DNA of 64,000 nucleotides, from positions 527,057 through 591,056 of the forward strand of contig NC_041679.1 in NCBI RefSeq assembly GCF_900005765.1. Reading direction: 5' to 3'. The notes beneath the pieces were generated by a model that was not told the DNA's origin, searched no databases, and saw only the letters and a program-made list of their open reading frames with translations. Made by a program: the position numbers and the translations under genes. Below are positions 48,416 through 61,840 of the stretch, piece by piece (within the stretch, counting starts at the first letter, position 1; each line of letters opens with the position of its first letter). The stretch comes from Plasmodium relictum. Lineage: Eukaryota > Apicomplexa > Aconoidasida > Haemosporida > Plasmodiidae.

Positions 48416-50266
48416 CTACAAATTAGTTCTCTCCCATATAAATTTAGGAGATTTTTCATTTTTTTTTGTAAGTATTTCTGCATTGTTTTTTTTGATAAGA
48501 ATAGTATGCTCAAACTGAGCAGAAAAATGATATTTAGAATTTGAAATTGTCCAGTTATCGGGCCAAGTAATATAATTAGATTCTTTTTCTGTAATAATTG
48601 GTTCAATAGTAAATACTAAATTTTCACACATTTTTCTATCATCATCATTTAATGTATGTATAATAAAAGGCTCCTCATGAAAGTTTTTTCCAATATTATG
48701 ACCACATAAATTAGGTGCAATAGAATAATTTTTATTATTTTTATTTTTTTTCTGAATATAATCATGCATTGCTTCAGCAATAGCTTTAAATGGTACACCA
48801 TGTTTACATACACTGATAGCTACCATTGTGCATTCATAAGCTGTTTTAATTAATTCTAAATTTTTATCATACATAATTTTTTTAAAATCATTTATATTAA
48901 GATTAGTTCTTTCAAAAAAATCGAAATGCCTATGTCTTCTTTTTTCTTCCTTTTCACTTTTATTATATATAAATTTTTGAATATTGTTATAAATCTGATT
49001 TTTTTCTGGATTATATATAACTTTATCATCATACTGTTTATGAAAATTTTCTAGCTCGTCATCATAATCATTAAAATTATTAAAAAACATATTTTGGGAT
49101 ATATTATTTAAATGAACTGCATTGGTATTATCATCATAATCAAAATGATAATCATCTTCTTGCCTTTTCGAATTTGGTGCATTATATCTTATTTTTCTTA
49201 CAGTAACTGATTTTCCTTTTTTAACCACCTTGTTCTTTGTTAAATCAAAATGATATTTAAAAATATATTTTGTATATTTTGTTCTAAGTTTATCATTTAG
49301 ATAAATAAAATCATAATTTTTTTTTCTTCTTTTTTTTTCTTCTTTCGATATTTTTTCAATAAGAAAACTTTCGCACATATCAGCATGAAATCCATCTTTA
49401 TAAACACTAATATCTACTTTTACGATATCATTTTCAAATAAAACATTGTTGTCTGGAATACCATGGCATAGTATTTCGTTTAATGATATACAAGTACTTT
49501 TTGGATAATGATGATAATTCAAAGGAGATGGATAAAATCCGTTATTAATACATTTATTTAAAATATATATATCAATATCATTTGTTGTTATACCTTCACA
49601 TAATATATATGATACATCGTCCATTAATTTTCTTGCAAATTTACAATTATTTGATATTATTTCGATATCTTTATCATCTTTTACATTTTTATATTCATAC
49701 TTATTTCTTTCTTCATTATTATTATCATAATTTACATAAACAGGTGTTCCTGTTCTATGATAATTTGGCTTTTCTATAAATTTCGGTAAATAATATGTAG
49801 GAGATAATATTCCTTTTTTTTGTCTACCAACATATGAAAAATTTTCAAATAAATCAGTTTTGTTTAAATGCGAAAATAATTTATTATAATTTCCTTTACA
49901 TTTCATAAATTTTTTATCTAATTCTGTTATTCTTATACTAGGATGAATTATTTTTCTTGTTTTAAAATTATCTATGTATCTATGATATGAAGGTAATCTA
50001 TCTTCTGAGTAATCATGTGTATTTTTTTTTATATTATTATGTACAGTATTAGAAAAACCTTCACCAAAGCATTTTATGTTTTTTTCATAACTTTTTTTTA
50101 TAGTAAGAAAGTTGTAATTATATACTCGTTTCTTTTTTCTAATATAGTTAAATTTTTTTACATTCTTTTTTTTTCTTTCAATAAAATTATAATTATTATT
50201 CATATATCTTTTTTTGCATAAATGAATTCCACCAAAAATAAATATCAATAAAATAAAAATACTCAT
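48416..50266 (-). CDS. METAP1c: Methionine aminopeptidase, METAP1c-like, probably apicoplast-targeted, 616 aa
   Basis: Removes the initiator methionine from new proteins. The type I MetAP fold occupies about residues 205-600. The five metal ligands are present: D285 (VKVDISV), D296 (FHADMCES), H523 (CGHNIGKNFHEEP), E555 (FTIEPI) and E586 (QFEHTIL). The conserved substrate-side His is H268 (CHGIP). Residues 1-16 form a hydrophobic signal-like segment (ISIFILLIFIFGG-type composition), followed by a basic, Asn/Lys-rich stretch without acidic residues to about 60. This is the bipartite pattern of apicoplast proteins. A long insertion (about 304-470, Lys/Asp/Asn-rich) separates the second Asp ligand from the rest of the fold. 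The size, leader and chromosome 8 synteny fit P. falciparum METAP1c. The single-exon model starts at the first ATG of the leader. Confidence 0.9.
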   Translation of the reverse strand: MSIFILLIFIFGGIHLCKKRYMNNNYNFIERKKKNVKKFNYIRKKKRVYNYNFLTIKKSYEKNIKCFGEGFSNTVHNNIKKNTHDYSEDRLPSYHRYIDNFKTRKIIHPSIRITELDKKFMKCKGNYNKLFSHLNKTDLFENFSYVGRQKKGILSPTYYLPKFIEKPNYHRTGTPVYVNYDNNNEERNKYEYKNVKDDKDIEIISNNCKFARKLMDDVSYILCEGITTNDIDIYILNKCINNGFYPSPLNYHHYPKSTCISLNEILCHGIPDNNVLFENDIVKVDISVYKDGFHADMCESFLIEKISKEEKKRRKKNYDFIYLNDKLRTKYTKYIFKYHFDLTKNKVVKKGKSVTVRKIRYNAPNSKRQEDDYHFDYDDNTNAVHLNNISQNMFFNNFNDYDDELENFHKQYDDKVIYNPEKNQIYNNIQKFIYNKSEKEEKRRHRHFDFFERTNLNINDFKKIMYDKNLELIKTAYECTMVAISVCKHGVPFKAIAEAMHDYIQKKNKNNKNYSIAPNLCGHNIGKNFHEEPFIIHTLNDDDRKMCENLVFTIEPIITEKESNYITWPDNWTISNSKYHFSAQFEHTILIKKNNAEILTKKNEKSPKFIWERTNL

Positions 50267-51763
50267 ACTTTTTTTTTTGCTTTTCTCATTTAATTTTAAA
50301 CATTTTTTATTTATAAAAGAAAAACTAGTAATAACAACTTTAATAATAATATAAAAATAAAATAAAAAGTCAACGAAATTTAAAAAAATGTTGTAAAAAT
50401 GATAATTATACTGTGGTTAGGAAAGTATTTAATAATGTATTAAAGATAAAAACAATATTTCAATATCATAAAAAAAAATATATATTTTAATACAAATTAC
50501 ATAATATTATACATCATCATTTATTTTGTTTTTTTTTAATTTTTTTTTAAAATATTATAAAATAAAAAATTAATCAGTTCATAAATATATATATATATAT
50601 ATATATTTTTTTTTTGCAACTAAAATGTATTTTTATCATCCTATATTCTTTTTTTTTTTTTTTTTTTTATTATCTATTTTTTTCTTAATTATATATATCA
50701 TCATATCATAATATATATATATAATTAAATTTTTTGTGTATAAATGTTAAATTTTTTTTTTTTTTATATACGTTAAATGTGTATCATTATATAAATATGT
50801 ATGTAATTAACATTATATTAATAAATAAAATTATTTTATAAGGTATTGAAATATGTGAGTAGGTAAATATTTTAGTATAGGAATATATATATATATATAT
50901 ATAATTCATTCTTTAAATTGATATAAGTAGTATCAATTGTTAAAAAATTATACATATATAATTTATCATTTTTCATTAGTCCTTTCTTTTACTGAGGAGA
51001 AACGCATATCTTTATTAAATTATTTTTATAATTTGAATTAAAAACTATAATTTATTGATACATATTTTTTACTTTTGCAAAAGTCAATTTTCTTTTAGGA
51101 TGTGGGGGAGAGGAGAAAGGACATTAATATTCATATAAATATAATTCCTTTTTATTTTTAATTTTTAATTTTTAATTATTCTTACTTAAATATGAAATGT
51201 AAATATTGAAAAATACTTTTCTATATTAATTTTAATTTTTAAAAGGTTTTTTTATATTATTAAAAATGTACTAAAATTAAAAAAAAAAAAAATAATAAAC
51301 TAAACATAATGATAAATTTAAGAAAAATATACAAAAATAGAACAAGATATAATGAAAAAACTTTTAATTTGAGATGACTTAAAGATATATAAATAAAAAT
51401 ATCATATTAATTATAATACAAATTAGTCATTGGATTTAAAGAAAAAAAAAATAAAACAAAATGAGTTACTAAGAACCTTATAAATATATGAAAATATGTT
51501 CTTATATTCCTTATACTTAAAACTAATGAAATTTTAAACAGTTTCTTTTTTCCATTTTAAAATTTATTTTATTTTTAAGTTCTCTAATGACTTCATATAT
51601 ATAAGCATAATAAACTTATTATTTCAAATTCCATAATTTTCTTTATTATTAGTCTTTTATTTGTTAAAAATTTTTTTTTTTATTTTAATTTCCATTTTTG
51701 TATTCGTTCTTTTTCTTGTTCTCTTTTTAATTTCTATGTTTTTCCTAATTTCCTTTTTTATAT
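50267..51763. other. Intergenic region, no gene seen
   Basis: Between two minus-strand genes. It contains (TA)n runs at about 50586-50605 and 50884-50902, T runs at 50649-50669, and a short purine patch (gtgggggagaggagaaagg) at 51101-51119 that is unusually G-rich for this DNA. No gene or RNA structure is supported. Confidence 0.6.
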
Positions 51764-54022
51764 TCATTTTCTTTTTTTATCTATATTTTCATTTTCATTT
51801 ATATTATCATTTTCATTTTCATTTATATTATCATTTTCATTTTCATTTATATTATCATTTTCATTTTCATTTATATTATCATTTTCATTTTCATTTTCAT
51901 TTATATTATCATTTTCATTTTCATTTATATTTTCATTTTCATTTTCATTTTCATTTATATTATCATTTTCATTTTCATTTATATTTTCATTTTCATTTTC
52001 ATTTTCATTTTCATTTACATTATTATCTTTAATTGTATTTTTTTTTATTATACTTTTACTTTTCGTACTAATATATATAGGATTTGTGATAGGTATGTTA
52101 TTATCATTATAGAAAATTTCCAAAATAAAATGAGGGTATTCATAAAAGGATTTTCCATATAATGCTTCATAAATAGTTTGATTTATAGAATGAAATTTTT
52201 TTTCTTCTTTCTTTTGAATTTTTAAATTATCAAACAAAGAAATGTGTATTGCATCTAAGTTCTTCAAATAAATATTTATTTTTTTTTCTAATGTTTCTAT
52301 TTTGCTACACATTGAATTAATTAATTCTAAAAAGGTAGAATTTTCATTAATATTATCTTCTGTTATTAGCATATTGCTGTTTGCAAAAGTGATTTTAACC
52401 ATCCAGTGTATAACATTATTAAAGATATATGTTTTATTTTCTTTATGTAATTTCGTATATATAGGAGCTTTTAATAAAATTATTTCTCTTTTTTTTAATA
52501 TATTTTTTAACTTTTTATTAAAAACTAACCATATTTTAGTTGTTTCATTTTCTTTAACCTTTATAAACTTATAATTACTTTCAACAATATTTATAACATT
52601 TTGTAAATATAAGAAATCTTTATGTAAAATTGATTCATCAAAATCAAACTTTCCAATATTTTTAATTTTAAAATTTTTTTTTAATTTATTTTTACAATTA
52701 AATATTTTTTTATGATTTTTTGAACAGATTAAAGAACAGGACCTAATTTCACAATATGGGCATTTGTATATATAATCTTTTTCTTTACATACATTACAAA
52801 TGCTATTATTTTGGTTTTTTGAATTTTCTTCAATATTTATTTCACTGATGTCTGAATTACATTCTTCTTCTTCTCTTAATTTTCTATTTCTAAAATATTC
52901 AATAGATTCTTTTAAAGTGTCGTATTTCTTTTGATTTATATATTTTTTGTATTTCTCATATTTATCATTTCTATTTATGTTAAATTCTGATAAGTTATTC
53001 TTTTCATATTTTTTTTCGCTATTAATAATTTCATCTTCTTTTATAATATTTTTTTCTTCATCTGTTTCTGAGTATTCTTCTAGTATATTATTATGCATCT
53101 CATTTTTAGATAAGTAATTTGTATCAATTAAGTTATTTTTGTTATGAATTATTTCTTTATCATTACAAGTGTTGTTACTATTATTATTACTAGAAATAAC
53201 ATTTTTGCCACTTCTATTAATATTTTTATTTATATTTATACTTTTTTTAATATATTTATCATTATCTTCACAATTTTCTACGTTATATGAGTTATCAAAC
53301 TCAGGTTTTTGATTTATAACTTGAGTGGTTGAATAAAGATTATTATTATTTTTGTAGTTTGTGTTGTTACATATAAGATTTTTACTATAAAGACTTTTAT
53401 TTTTTTTTAATGAATTTATATTTGTAGAATTATTCATTGGTATTAAGCTCATATTTTTATGATTAGAGTTGTTATTTAAGAAATAATTAGAATATTTTTT
53501 GCTTTGTTGTATATATGATTGAGAAAATTTATTTCCTTTTTTATTTGAATATTTTATGTTATCTATTTCTGTATAATTTTTATCCGAGGAGTTACTGTTC
53601 AATATTGTTTTTATATTTTTGTTTATTATTATATTTTGTAAATTATTACTTGAATTTTTATAATTACTAAATTTTCTTTTCTTATGATTTAAATTGTTAT
53701 ATCCTATACTATTGTTGTAAACATTTTTATATTTGACAAAATTTGAATTATTTTTTTCATTATCATTATAAGTATCATTAAATAAAATATTACCACTACA
53801 ATATTGATTATTATTTATATAATTATTTTTAGTTGCCATTGTAGAAATATTATTTTGCTTTAAATTTTCATTTTCTGTATAAGGAATGGTATTATTATCT
53901 GAATTAATTTTTCCTACGTTTGTTTTCTTATTAACTTTATATTTCGTTTTATGGACTTTTGAAAATTCTTCATATATTTTTTTCTTTTTATCATCTAGAT
54001 GATTTATATTATTATTCAACAT
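51764..54022 (-). CDS. BCD1: HIT zinc-finger protein, BCD1/ZNHIT6-like box C/D snoRNP assembly factor, 752 aa
   Basis: Predicted to help assemble box C/D snoRNPs in the nucleolus. The HIT-type zinc finger is complete at about 408-445: C409, C412, C421, C424, C429, C433, H437 and C443. A BCD1-type region follows (about 455-610), with FDFDESILHKDFLYLQNVIN, a basic NKKLKNILKKREIILLKAP, and a W-containing strand (NNVIHWMVKITF). The order matches the post-finger region of human ZNHIT6. Residues 1-400 are Asn-rich low complexity, with an acidic segment at about 314-345. The C-terminal 85 residues are a tandem repeat of NENENDNI units encoded by a 24-bp-class minisatellite, then a basic tail (DKKRK). 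Other ZNHIT families (ZNHIT1-3) lack the BCD1 part, so I favour BCD1. Confidence 0.82.
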   Translation of the reverse strand: MLNNNINHLDDKKKKIYEEFSKVHKTKYKVNKKTNVGKINSDNNTIPYTENENLKQNNISTMATKNNYINNNQYCSGNILFNDTYNDNEKNNSNFVKYKNVYNNSIGYNNLNHKKRKFSNYKNSSNNLQNIIINKNIKTILNSNSSDKNYTEIDNIKYSNKKGNKFSQSYIQQSKKYSNYFLNNNSNHKNMSLIPMNNSTNINSLKKNKSLYSKNLICNNTNYKNNNNLYSTTQVINQKPEFDNSYNVENCEDNDKYIKKSININKNINRSGKNVISSNNNSNNTCNDKEIIHNKNNLIDTNYLSKNEMHNNILEEYSETDEEKNIIKEDEIINSEKKYEKNNLSEFNINRNDKYEKYKKYINQKKYDTLKESIEYFRNRKLREEEECNSDISEINIEENSKNQNNSICNVCKEKDYIYKCPYCEIRSCSLICSKNHKKIFNCKNKLKKNFKIKNIGKFDFDESILHKDFLYLQNVINIVESNYKFIKVKENETTKIWLVFNKKLKNILKKREIILLKAPIYTKLHKENKTYIFNNVIHWMVKITFANSNMLITEDNINENSTFLELINSMCSKIETLEKKINIYLKNLDAIHISLFDNLKIQKKEEKKFHSINQTIYEALYGKSFYEYPHFILEIFYNDNNIPITNPIYISTKSKSIIKKNTIKDNNVNENENENENENINENENDNINENENENENINENENDNINENENENDNINENENDNINENENDNINENENDNINENENIDKKRK
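51790..52016 (-). repeat. Minisatellite encoding NENENDNI repeats
   Basis: The plus strand repeats TTTTCA hexamers broken at intervals by TTATATTATCA blocks, giving units of 18, 24 or 30 bp across about 230 bp. On the coding strand these read as Asn-Glu pairs with periodic DNIN. All units keep the frame. It is the largest perfect coding tandem array in the window. Confidence 0.9.
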
Positions 54023-54658
54023 AATTTTTTCTATTTTTATGTATGTTACATTTAATAAAATTTTATTGATTTATAATATAAAAGTAATTTATATTTTTGT
54101 ATCTATATATTTTTTTATTTTATTTAATCTTTTATTTGATATATAATGATTAATTCATTCATAGAACAATTTTTTAAAAAAAAGAGTTTTTTTTTATCCT
54201 TATTATTTTATTTATTTTTTTTTTTTTTCTGCTATATAATTAAAAAAAAAAAAAGTTATATATATAAATATATTTGAAATAAATATTTTATCTCATAATA
54301 TAATTTAACAAAATTTAAAAAAATATATTTTTAATTTAAATATTCTGAATATGTATAAATTTAAAAGTTTTAATCATTATGAAAATAGTTTTTTTTTTTT
54401 TTTTTTAATATCTACATTTTATAATATATGAAACATTAAAAAGAATTTGCAAAATATGAAATTATATAAAAAAAAAAAAAAACAAAAACAATTATCTATA
54501 TATGTAAAAATATATATTTTAATTTTTATGATTTTTATTTTCTCATTTTATTAAGAAAAATGGATGAAATAAAAAGATATTTAAATAAAACTCTTAAAAT
54601 ACTAAAAAATTTAAAAAAAAATATGAATATATAAAAACAGTATATAGTAGTTCGGTTG

Positions 54659-54694
<36 letters not shown>

Positions 54695-54755
54695 ATTTTT
54701 TTTAAAGGAGAAGATTATAAAAAAGAAAAAAAAAAATTAAAAGTTTTTTTTTTTT
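54023..54755. other. Intergenic region, no gene seen
   Basis: Short gap between two minus-strand genes, holding the BCD1 5' region and the Cactin 3' UTR. A (TA)n run lies at about 54660-54690. Nothing else stands out. Confidence 0.6.
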
Positions 54756-57407
<2,652 letters not shown>

Positions 57408-58153
57408 TATATTTTCTTTTTTTATAAAAACATAGATCTAATAATTTTTTTTTAAAGAAATATATATATACATGTAAAAGTACTAAAAATTATAATGTAT
57501 TTTTAAAAAAAAAAGAAAGTTCTAAAAGTAAAATATATTTTTAATGTGCCATAACAATTTAAAAAAAAAAAAACAAAAAAGTTTCAAAAAAAGTTTTTTT
57601 TAAATATTTTTATAATAATAATTATAAAGTAAATTTTAATTATATAAAAATTCTTTAAAAAAAAAATAAGTATTTAAAAAGTTTTTGGAATAATTTATAA
57701 CAAATTAAAACAAATGAAATGATTTATACATCAAATATTTTTTACATTAATTCTATTTTATTTTGCTTCATTTTATTTAAATATTTTAATTTTTTTTTTT
57801 TTTTTTATATAAATGTATCAATAGAGAAAAAAAAGAATCTATAACATTTTTTTATTCCATTTTAAAAAAAATATATATATCACAAAAAAAAAAAAAAAAA
57901 AAATTGGTTAATATAAATAACATATATTTAAATATATATAATGTAAATTTAAATATATATATGCTTTTATTTTTTACTATTAATATAATACTTCATTATT
58001 CATTAATGTTCTTATGTGTAATGAAAATATTTTAATATAAATGTTTATTATACTTTTGAAAGAAAATTATATTCTCTAAAAATTGGAATATATTAAATCA
58101 CTTTAAACACTATTAGAATTAATTTTTTTTTTTTTTGTTATACATATGCATAA

Positions 58154-58192
58154 AAAGAGGTATCACACTTAAATAACTTAGTGCACCTCTTT
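58154..58192 (+). other. Hairpin followed by T-rich tract
   Basis: An 8-bp perfect stem pairs AAAGAGGT (58154-58161) with ACCTCTTT (58185-58192). Inside it CACT (58166-58169) can pair with AGTG (58180-58183). Long T runs follow at once. The GC content of the stem is unusual for this DNA. It may be the 3' end of a small RNA or part of the transcript that carries the snoRNA candidate 120 bp downstream. Function is inferred only from shape. Confidence 0.4.
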
Positions 58193-58314
58193 ATTTTTTT
58201 TTTTTTGTTTTTTTGTTTTTTTTGTTTTTATTTTTCTTACATATATGTAAATAATATTTTTTTTTTTTTTTCTTTTTTTTTTTTTTTATTGATCCTTCCA
58301 TTTTTATGGTTGAA

Positions 58315-58416
58315 CCTCCTATGATGAAAAAAAAAAAAAAACTAAAATAAATTTTGAAGAAAACTAAAAGGTCAAATTTATATTACCTTGTTATCATTAT
58401 AGTGACCCTGAGGAGG
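58315..58416 (+). ncRNA. Candidate box C/D snoRNA
   Basis: A C box, ATGATGA (58321-58327), and a D box, CTGA (58408-58411), are 80 nt apart. They are closed by a GC-rich terminal stem, CCTCC (58315-58319) with GGAGG (58412-58416), perfectly complementary and directly next to the D box. This is the standard layout of a box C/D methylation guide. A possible C'-like TGAAGA lies near 58355. The region just before the D box (TTATCATTATAGTGACC) would be the guide. The predicted target is the complement, with methylation at the nucleotide paired to the fifth base upstream of D. I could not match it to an rRNA site from memory. An A run of 16 follows the C box, unusual but not excluding. It is intergenic, so it would have its own promoter or be processed from a longer transcript. 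Confidence 0.6.
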
Positions 58417-59203
58417 CAAATTTTAAAAAAATACAAAAAAAAATAAAAATTTCTTTTTTTTTGTTAAGAATATATATGAATAGGAATTACTTTTTTAATT
58501 TTCCTGAGTAAAATATAGCAGATTAAGAAAGGAACATACATTTGTATTATGATTATTAGAAAATTAATATATTTAAAAGAAATAATTTTTTAAAATAAAT
58601 AATCCTATAAAAAAGAAAAAATATACTGTAAAAATAAAAAAATTTTGAATACATGTATATATTTTATATTTTAAAAAGAAAGAATACATAAATTTTAAAG
58701 AATATTTTTTTTAATAAAAAGCATATTAAAAGTAAAAGAAGGAAACATATTTTAGAGAGTATAGAATATTTTAATATAAAATATATCAATTAAGAAAAAA
58801 AAAAAAAAATACTTTTTAAATTAAGAATATCACGGTAAAGACTAAATATTTAAAATAGTGATAGGCTTTGAAAGAGAATTTTAAAATTTTATATTCCTTT
58901 TTAATTGTCAAATATTTTTATTATTTAAAAAAAAAAAAAAAAACATTAAACTTTATTGTTCTATGTATCCTCATTTTTCTTTTATACCCCCTAAAAAACT
59001 TTGGAATTCTTTTAATGCATAGATGTCCTAAAAAAGTTTTTTTTATTGTAGTACATAAATTTACACCTATAAAAAAAAATGAAATATGATATCCAATAAC
59101 TTTTTAAAAAGGAAAGAAGAAAAAATACATTTGTTTTCTCTATTCGTTTTAACTGTTCGTAGAAGTAATAATGTATACGTATATTTTTATTTTTTCATCT
59201 TTA

Positions 59204-59207
<4 letters not shown>

Positions 59208-59262
<55 letters not shown>
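59208..59262. repeat. (TA)n microsatellite
   Basis: About 27 TA dinucleotides without interruption in the Cactin-PSMB4 intergenic region. Confidence 0.88.
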
Positions 59263-59265
<3 letters not shown>

Positions 59266-60320
59266 ATGTAAAACTTCGAACATAATTCTTTTATTTGATA
59301 AAGTAAATAAATAGTAGTAAAATAAAAATTTTGAAAGAAATTTTTACCTATTTTCAATACTCATAAAGTTTGTGTTTATTTCAGAAAATATAAATTCTAT
59401 ACAATAATAAAATAAAAAAGGAAATATTTGCTGACTTATTCTTTTTAAAAGTTATTTACATTTAAGAATAGCTCTTATTTTTTATGAATATTTATTAGAT
59501 AAGTAGAAAAAAGGAAAAATATTTATAAAATCTCCACTATTTTTTTTTTTTATGAGATATTTACATGATTCATCATTTTTACTTTTTTAATTATAAAATA
59601 GTGTTTTTTAATAGACACAATGTTCTTTTAAAATTGTTATTTATAATACTATATAGTGCGTTTATTCTTTAAAAGGGAAATATATTCATAAAAAAAGAGT
59701 AATAGCTATTTAGTTTTTTCAATATATGCTAAAAGAACAACTACTTTTATTCATAACAATACTTTCATTAATGCTTTAGAGATACTAAAAATGAAGTATT
59801 TTTTTTTTTTTTTTTCATCGTTGGATAAATATTTATGTAAATTTTTTTTTTTTTATTAAGTATTTTATATGGTATTTCATGATTATCAGAAAATGTAATC
59901 ATCATATATATATATAAAGATAAAGTTAAATATTTAAGGAAAATTTTTTCTTTTTATTAAAAGAAAGAAAAAAATAGTTAAAAAAAAAAAAATTACTAAA
60001 TAGTACACATTAATAATTTATTGAAAGTTTCAAATATTGTGTATTATTTTTACAAAAATAAGAAAAATATTACATTTTAAAAAAAAAAATGCAGATATGT
60101 ACATATATATATTTGTATATTTATAAAAGTAAAATATGTTAGGATAAATATATTTTATATGATTTTTTTAAATAATGAAATAAAAAAAATAAGCAAAAAT
60201 ACTATTTTGAGTTTTGAATATATACATTATTATATCAAAAATTATTTTTTATACATATTTAATCAAAGTATTTCATACATATAAAAAAATTAGATAAAAT
60301 TAAAAAAAAAAAAAAAAAAA

Positions 60321-61256
60321 ATGACTTTAGGGCCAATAGTAACAGGAACATCAGTAATTGCTTTGAAATACCAAAATGGAATAATGATAGCTGCAGATAG
60401 GAAAGGTAAAATGAAATTTCAAAAAATTTATATGAATGGCATATATGTTTTATGAGGTCTTAAGTATTATACTTTTCTCTTTTTTTTTTTTGGTGTGCTT
60501 TTATTTATACATATATTAACCTATTTAAATATAAATATATATAATTTGTTTTTATTTTGTTGAATTTCAGCAAGTTACGGTAGCTATGCAAAATTTCAGA
60601 ATGTTGAAAGAATATTTAAAATAAATAATAAAACAGTAATGAGTTTTAGTGGAGAACTGGCAGATGCTCAATATATATATGAATTATTAACACGTGTTAA
60701 TGTGAATAATGTTACAGAAAGAAAAAGTAAATATGACGTACATAAACCTAAATATTACCATTCTTATGTAAGTAGAATATTTTATAATAGAAAAAATAGA
60801 ATTGATCCATTATTTAATACAATTATTATAGCAGGAATTAATTCTCAAGAATATGATGATAATGATGAAAATATTTTATTATATTCAGAAAAAAAAAATG
60901 ATGAAGAATATAAAATTATAGATAAAAATGATCTGTATATTGGTTTTGTTGATATGCATGGTACTCAATTTTGTGGAGATTATATGACTACTGGATATGG
61001 TCGTTATTTTGCTCTAACATTATTAAGAAATAATTATAAAGATAACATGACTGAACAAGAAGCACGTAATTTATTAAATGAATGTTTAAGGATTTTATAT
61101 TTTAGAGATGCTACTTCATCAAATAAAATTCAAATTGTTAAAATTACTAGTAAGGGAATTGAATACGATGATCCTTATATTCTTCCATGTGAATTAAATT
61201 CAAAAGATTATGTATATCCATCTACTTTATTGCCACCAACTGGCTGTATGTGGTAA
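60321..61256 (+). CDS. PSMB4: Proteasome subunit beta-7 (PSMB4/Pre4 type), 2 exons, 256 aa
   Basis: Non-catalytic beta subunit of the 20S proteasome core. Exons 60321-60405 and 60571-61256 are joined across a 165-nt GT..AG intron, giving RKASYGSYAKF at the junction. The sequence follows human PSMB4 (beta-7): PIVTGTSVIALKYQNGIMIAAD, RIFKINNKTVMSFSGELADAQY, VSRIFYNRKNRIDPLFNTIII, YIGFVDMHGTQF, TTGYGRYFAL and CLRILYFRDATSSNKIQIVKI. Plasmodium annotation calls it beta type-4. Two oddities stand out. The protein starts only seven residues before the TGTS strand, so the propeptide of the human subunit (about 45 residues) is nearly absent. An acidic insertion of about 28 residues lies at about 121-149, between the NTIIIAGIN and YIGFVD strands. 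The start follows a long A run typical of Plasmodium start sites. It converges on gamma-tubulin. Confidence 0.94.
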
Positions 61257-61840
61257 TTTTTTTTTTTTTAAACACACTTAAACATATATTTTTATATATT
61301 AGGCATAATTTTTTTTTTTTTTTTTTAATAAAAAAGTTTTTTAAACAGTCCGTTTAGTAAATAGAACATAATTTTCTATAAATAATTTAAAAAAAAAATT
61401 TTAAAACAAAAAATAAGATGATTTAATTCATCACTTTGTTTTTTTTTTATTTAAAAAAAATTAAAACGTTAAAAATATATAGTTAAAAATATATATATAT
61501 ATATATATATATATAATGTATAAATTCTTAAGTTTTCATCAAAAGAAAAATAAAATATCAAGTAAAAAAAAAAAAAAATGAAAAGATAAGAAATTGAATG
61601 TATTTAAAAAAAAAAAAAAAAGACTTAGCACATATACGTATATTAAAAATAAATAAATAAAAGAAATTGTCTATTTTAGAAAAATTAAAAATTATATTTA
61701 TGTTATATATAAAATTAATATTATGCATATAATTTCAATGTAATTACTCTTTATTTGTGTAGAGTAAATAAATATATTTGCATATATAAAATTAAAATAT
61801 ATTTATAAATTTACAAAAACATTCTCTTTGTTTGGTATGA
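61257..61840. other. Convergent intergenic region, no gene seen
   Basis: The 3' ends of PSMB4 and gamma-tubulin meet here. It holds T runs (61309-61326), A runs and a (TA)n array at about 61489-61515. No open frame or RNA structure. Confidence 0.65.

Larger units (their letters stand above)
57408..60320. other. Divergent intergenic region carrying a snoRNA candidate
   Basis: This 2.9-kb gap between Cactin (-) and PSMB4 (+) is the longest gap in the right half of the window. It holds the candidate box C/D snoRNA at 58315-58416 and a hairpin with a T run at 58154-58210. It also has a (TA)n array at 59208-59262 and short Phe/Ile/Lys frames (58868-59271) that I do not accept as genes. Confidence 0.6.

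Noticed and set aside
51790-52016. CRISPR-like regular repeats
   Set aside because: The array is inside a eukaryotic coding frame, its units are contiguous without unique spacers, and it translates as an in-frame NENENDNI repeat.
58868-59271. Two overlapping plus-strand frames of 73 and 61 codons
   Set aside because: The second runs into a (TA)n array that reads as Ile-Tyr repeats. No conserved-looking sequence in either.
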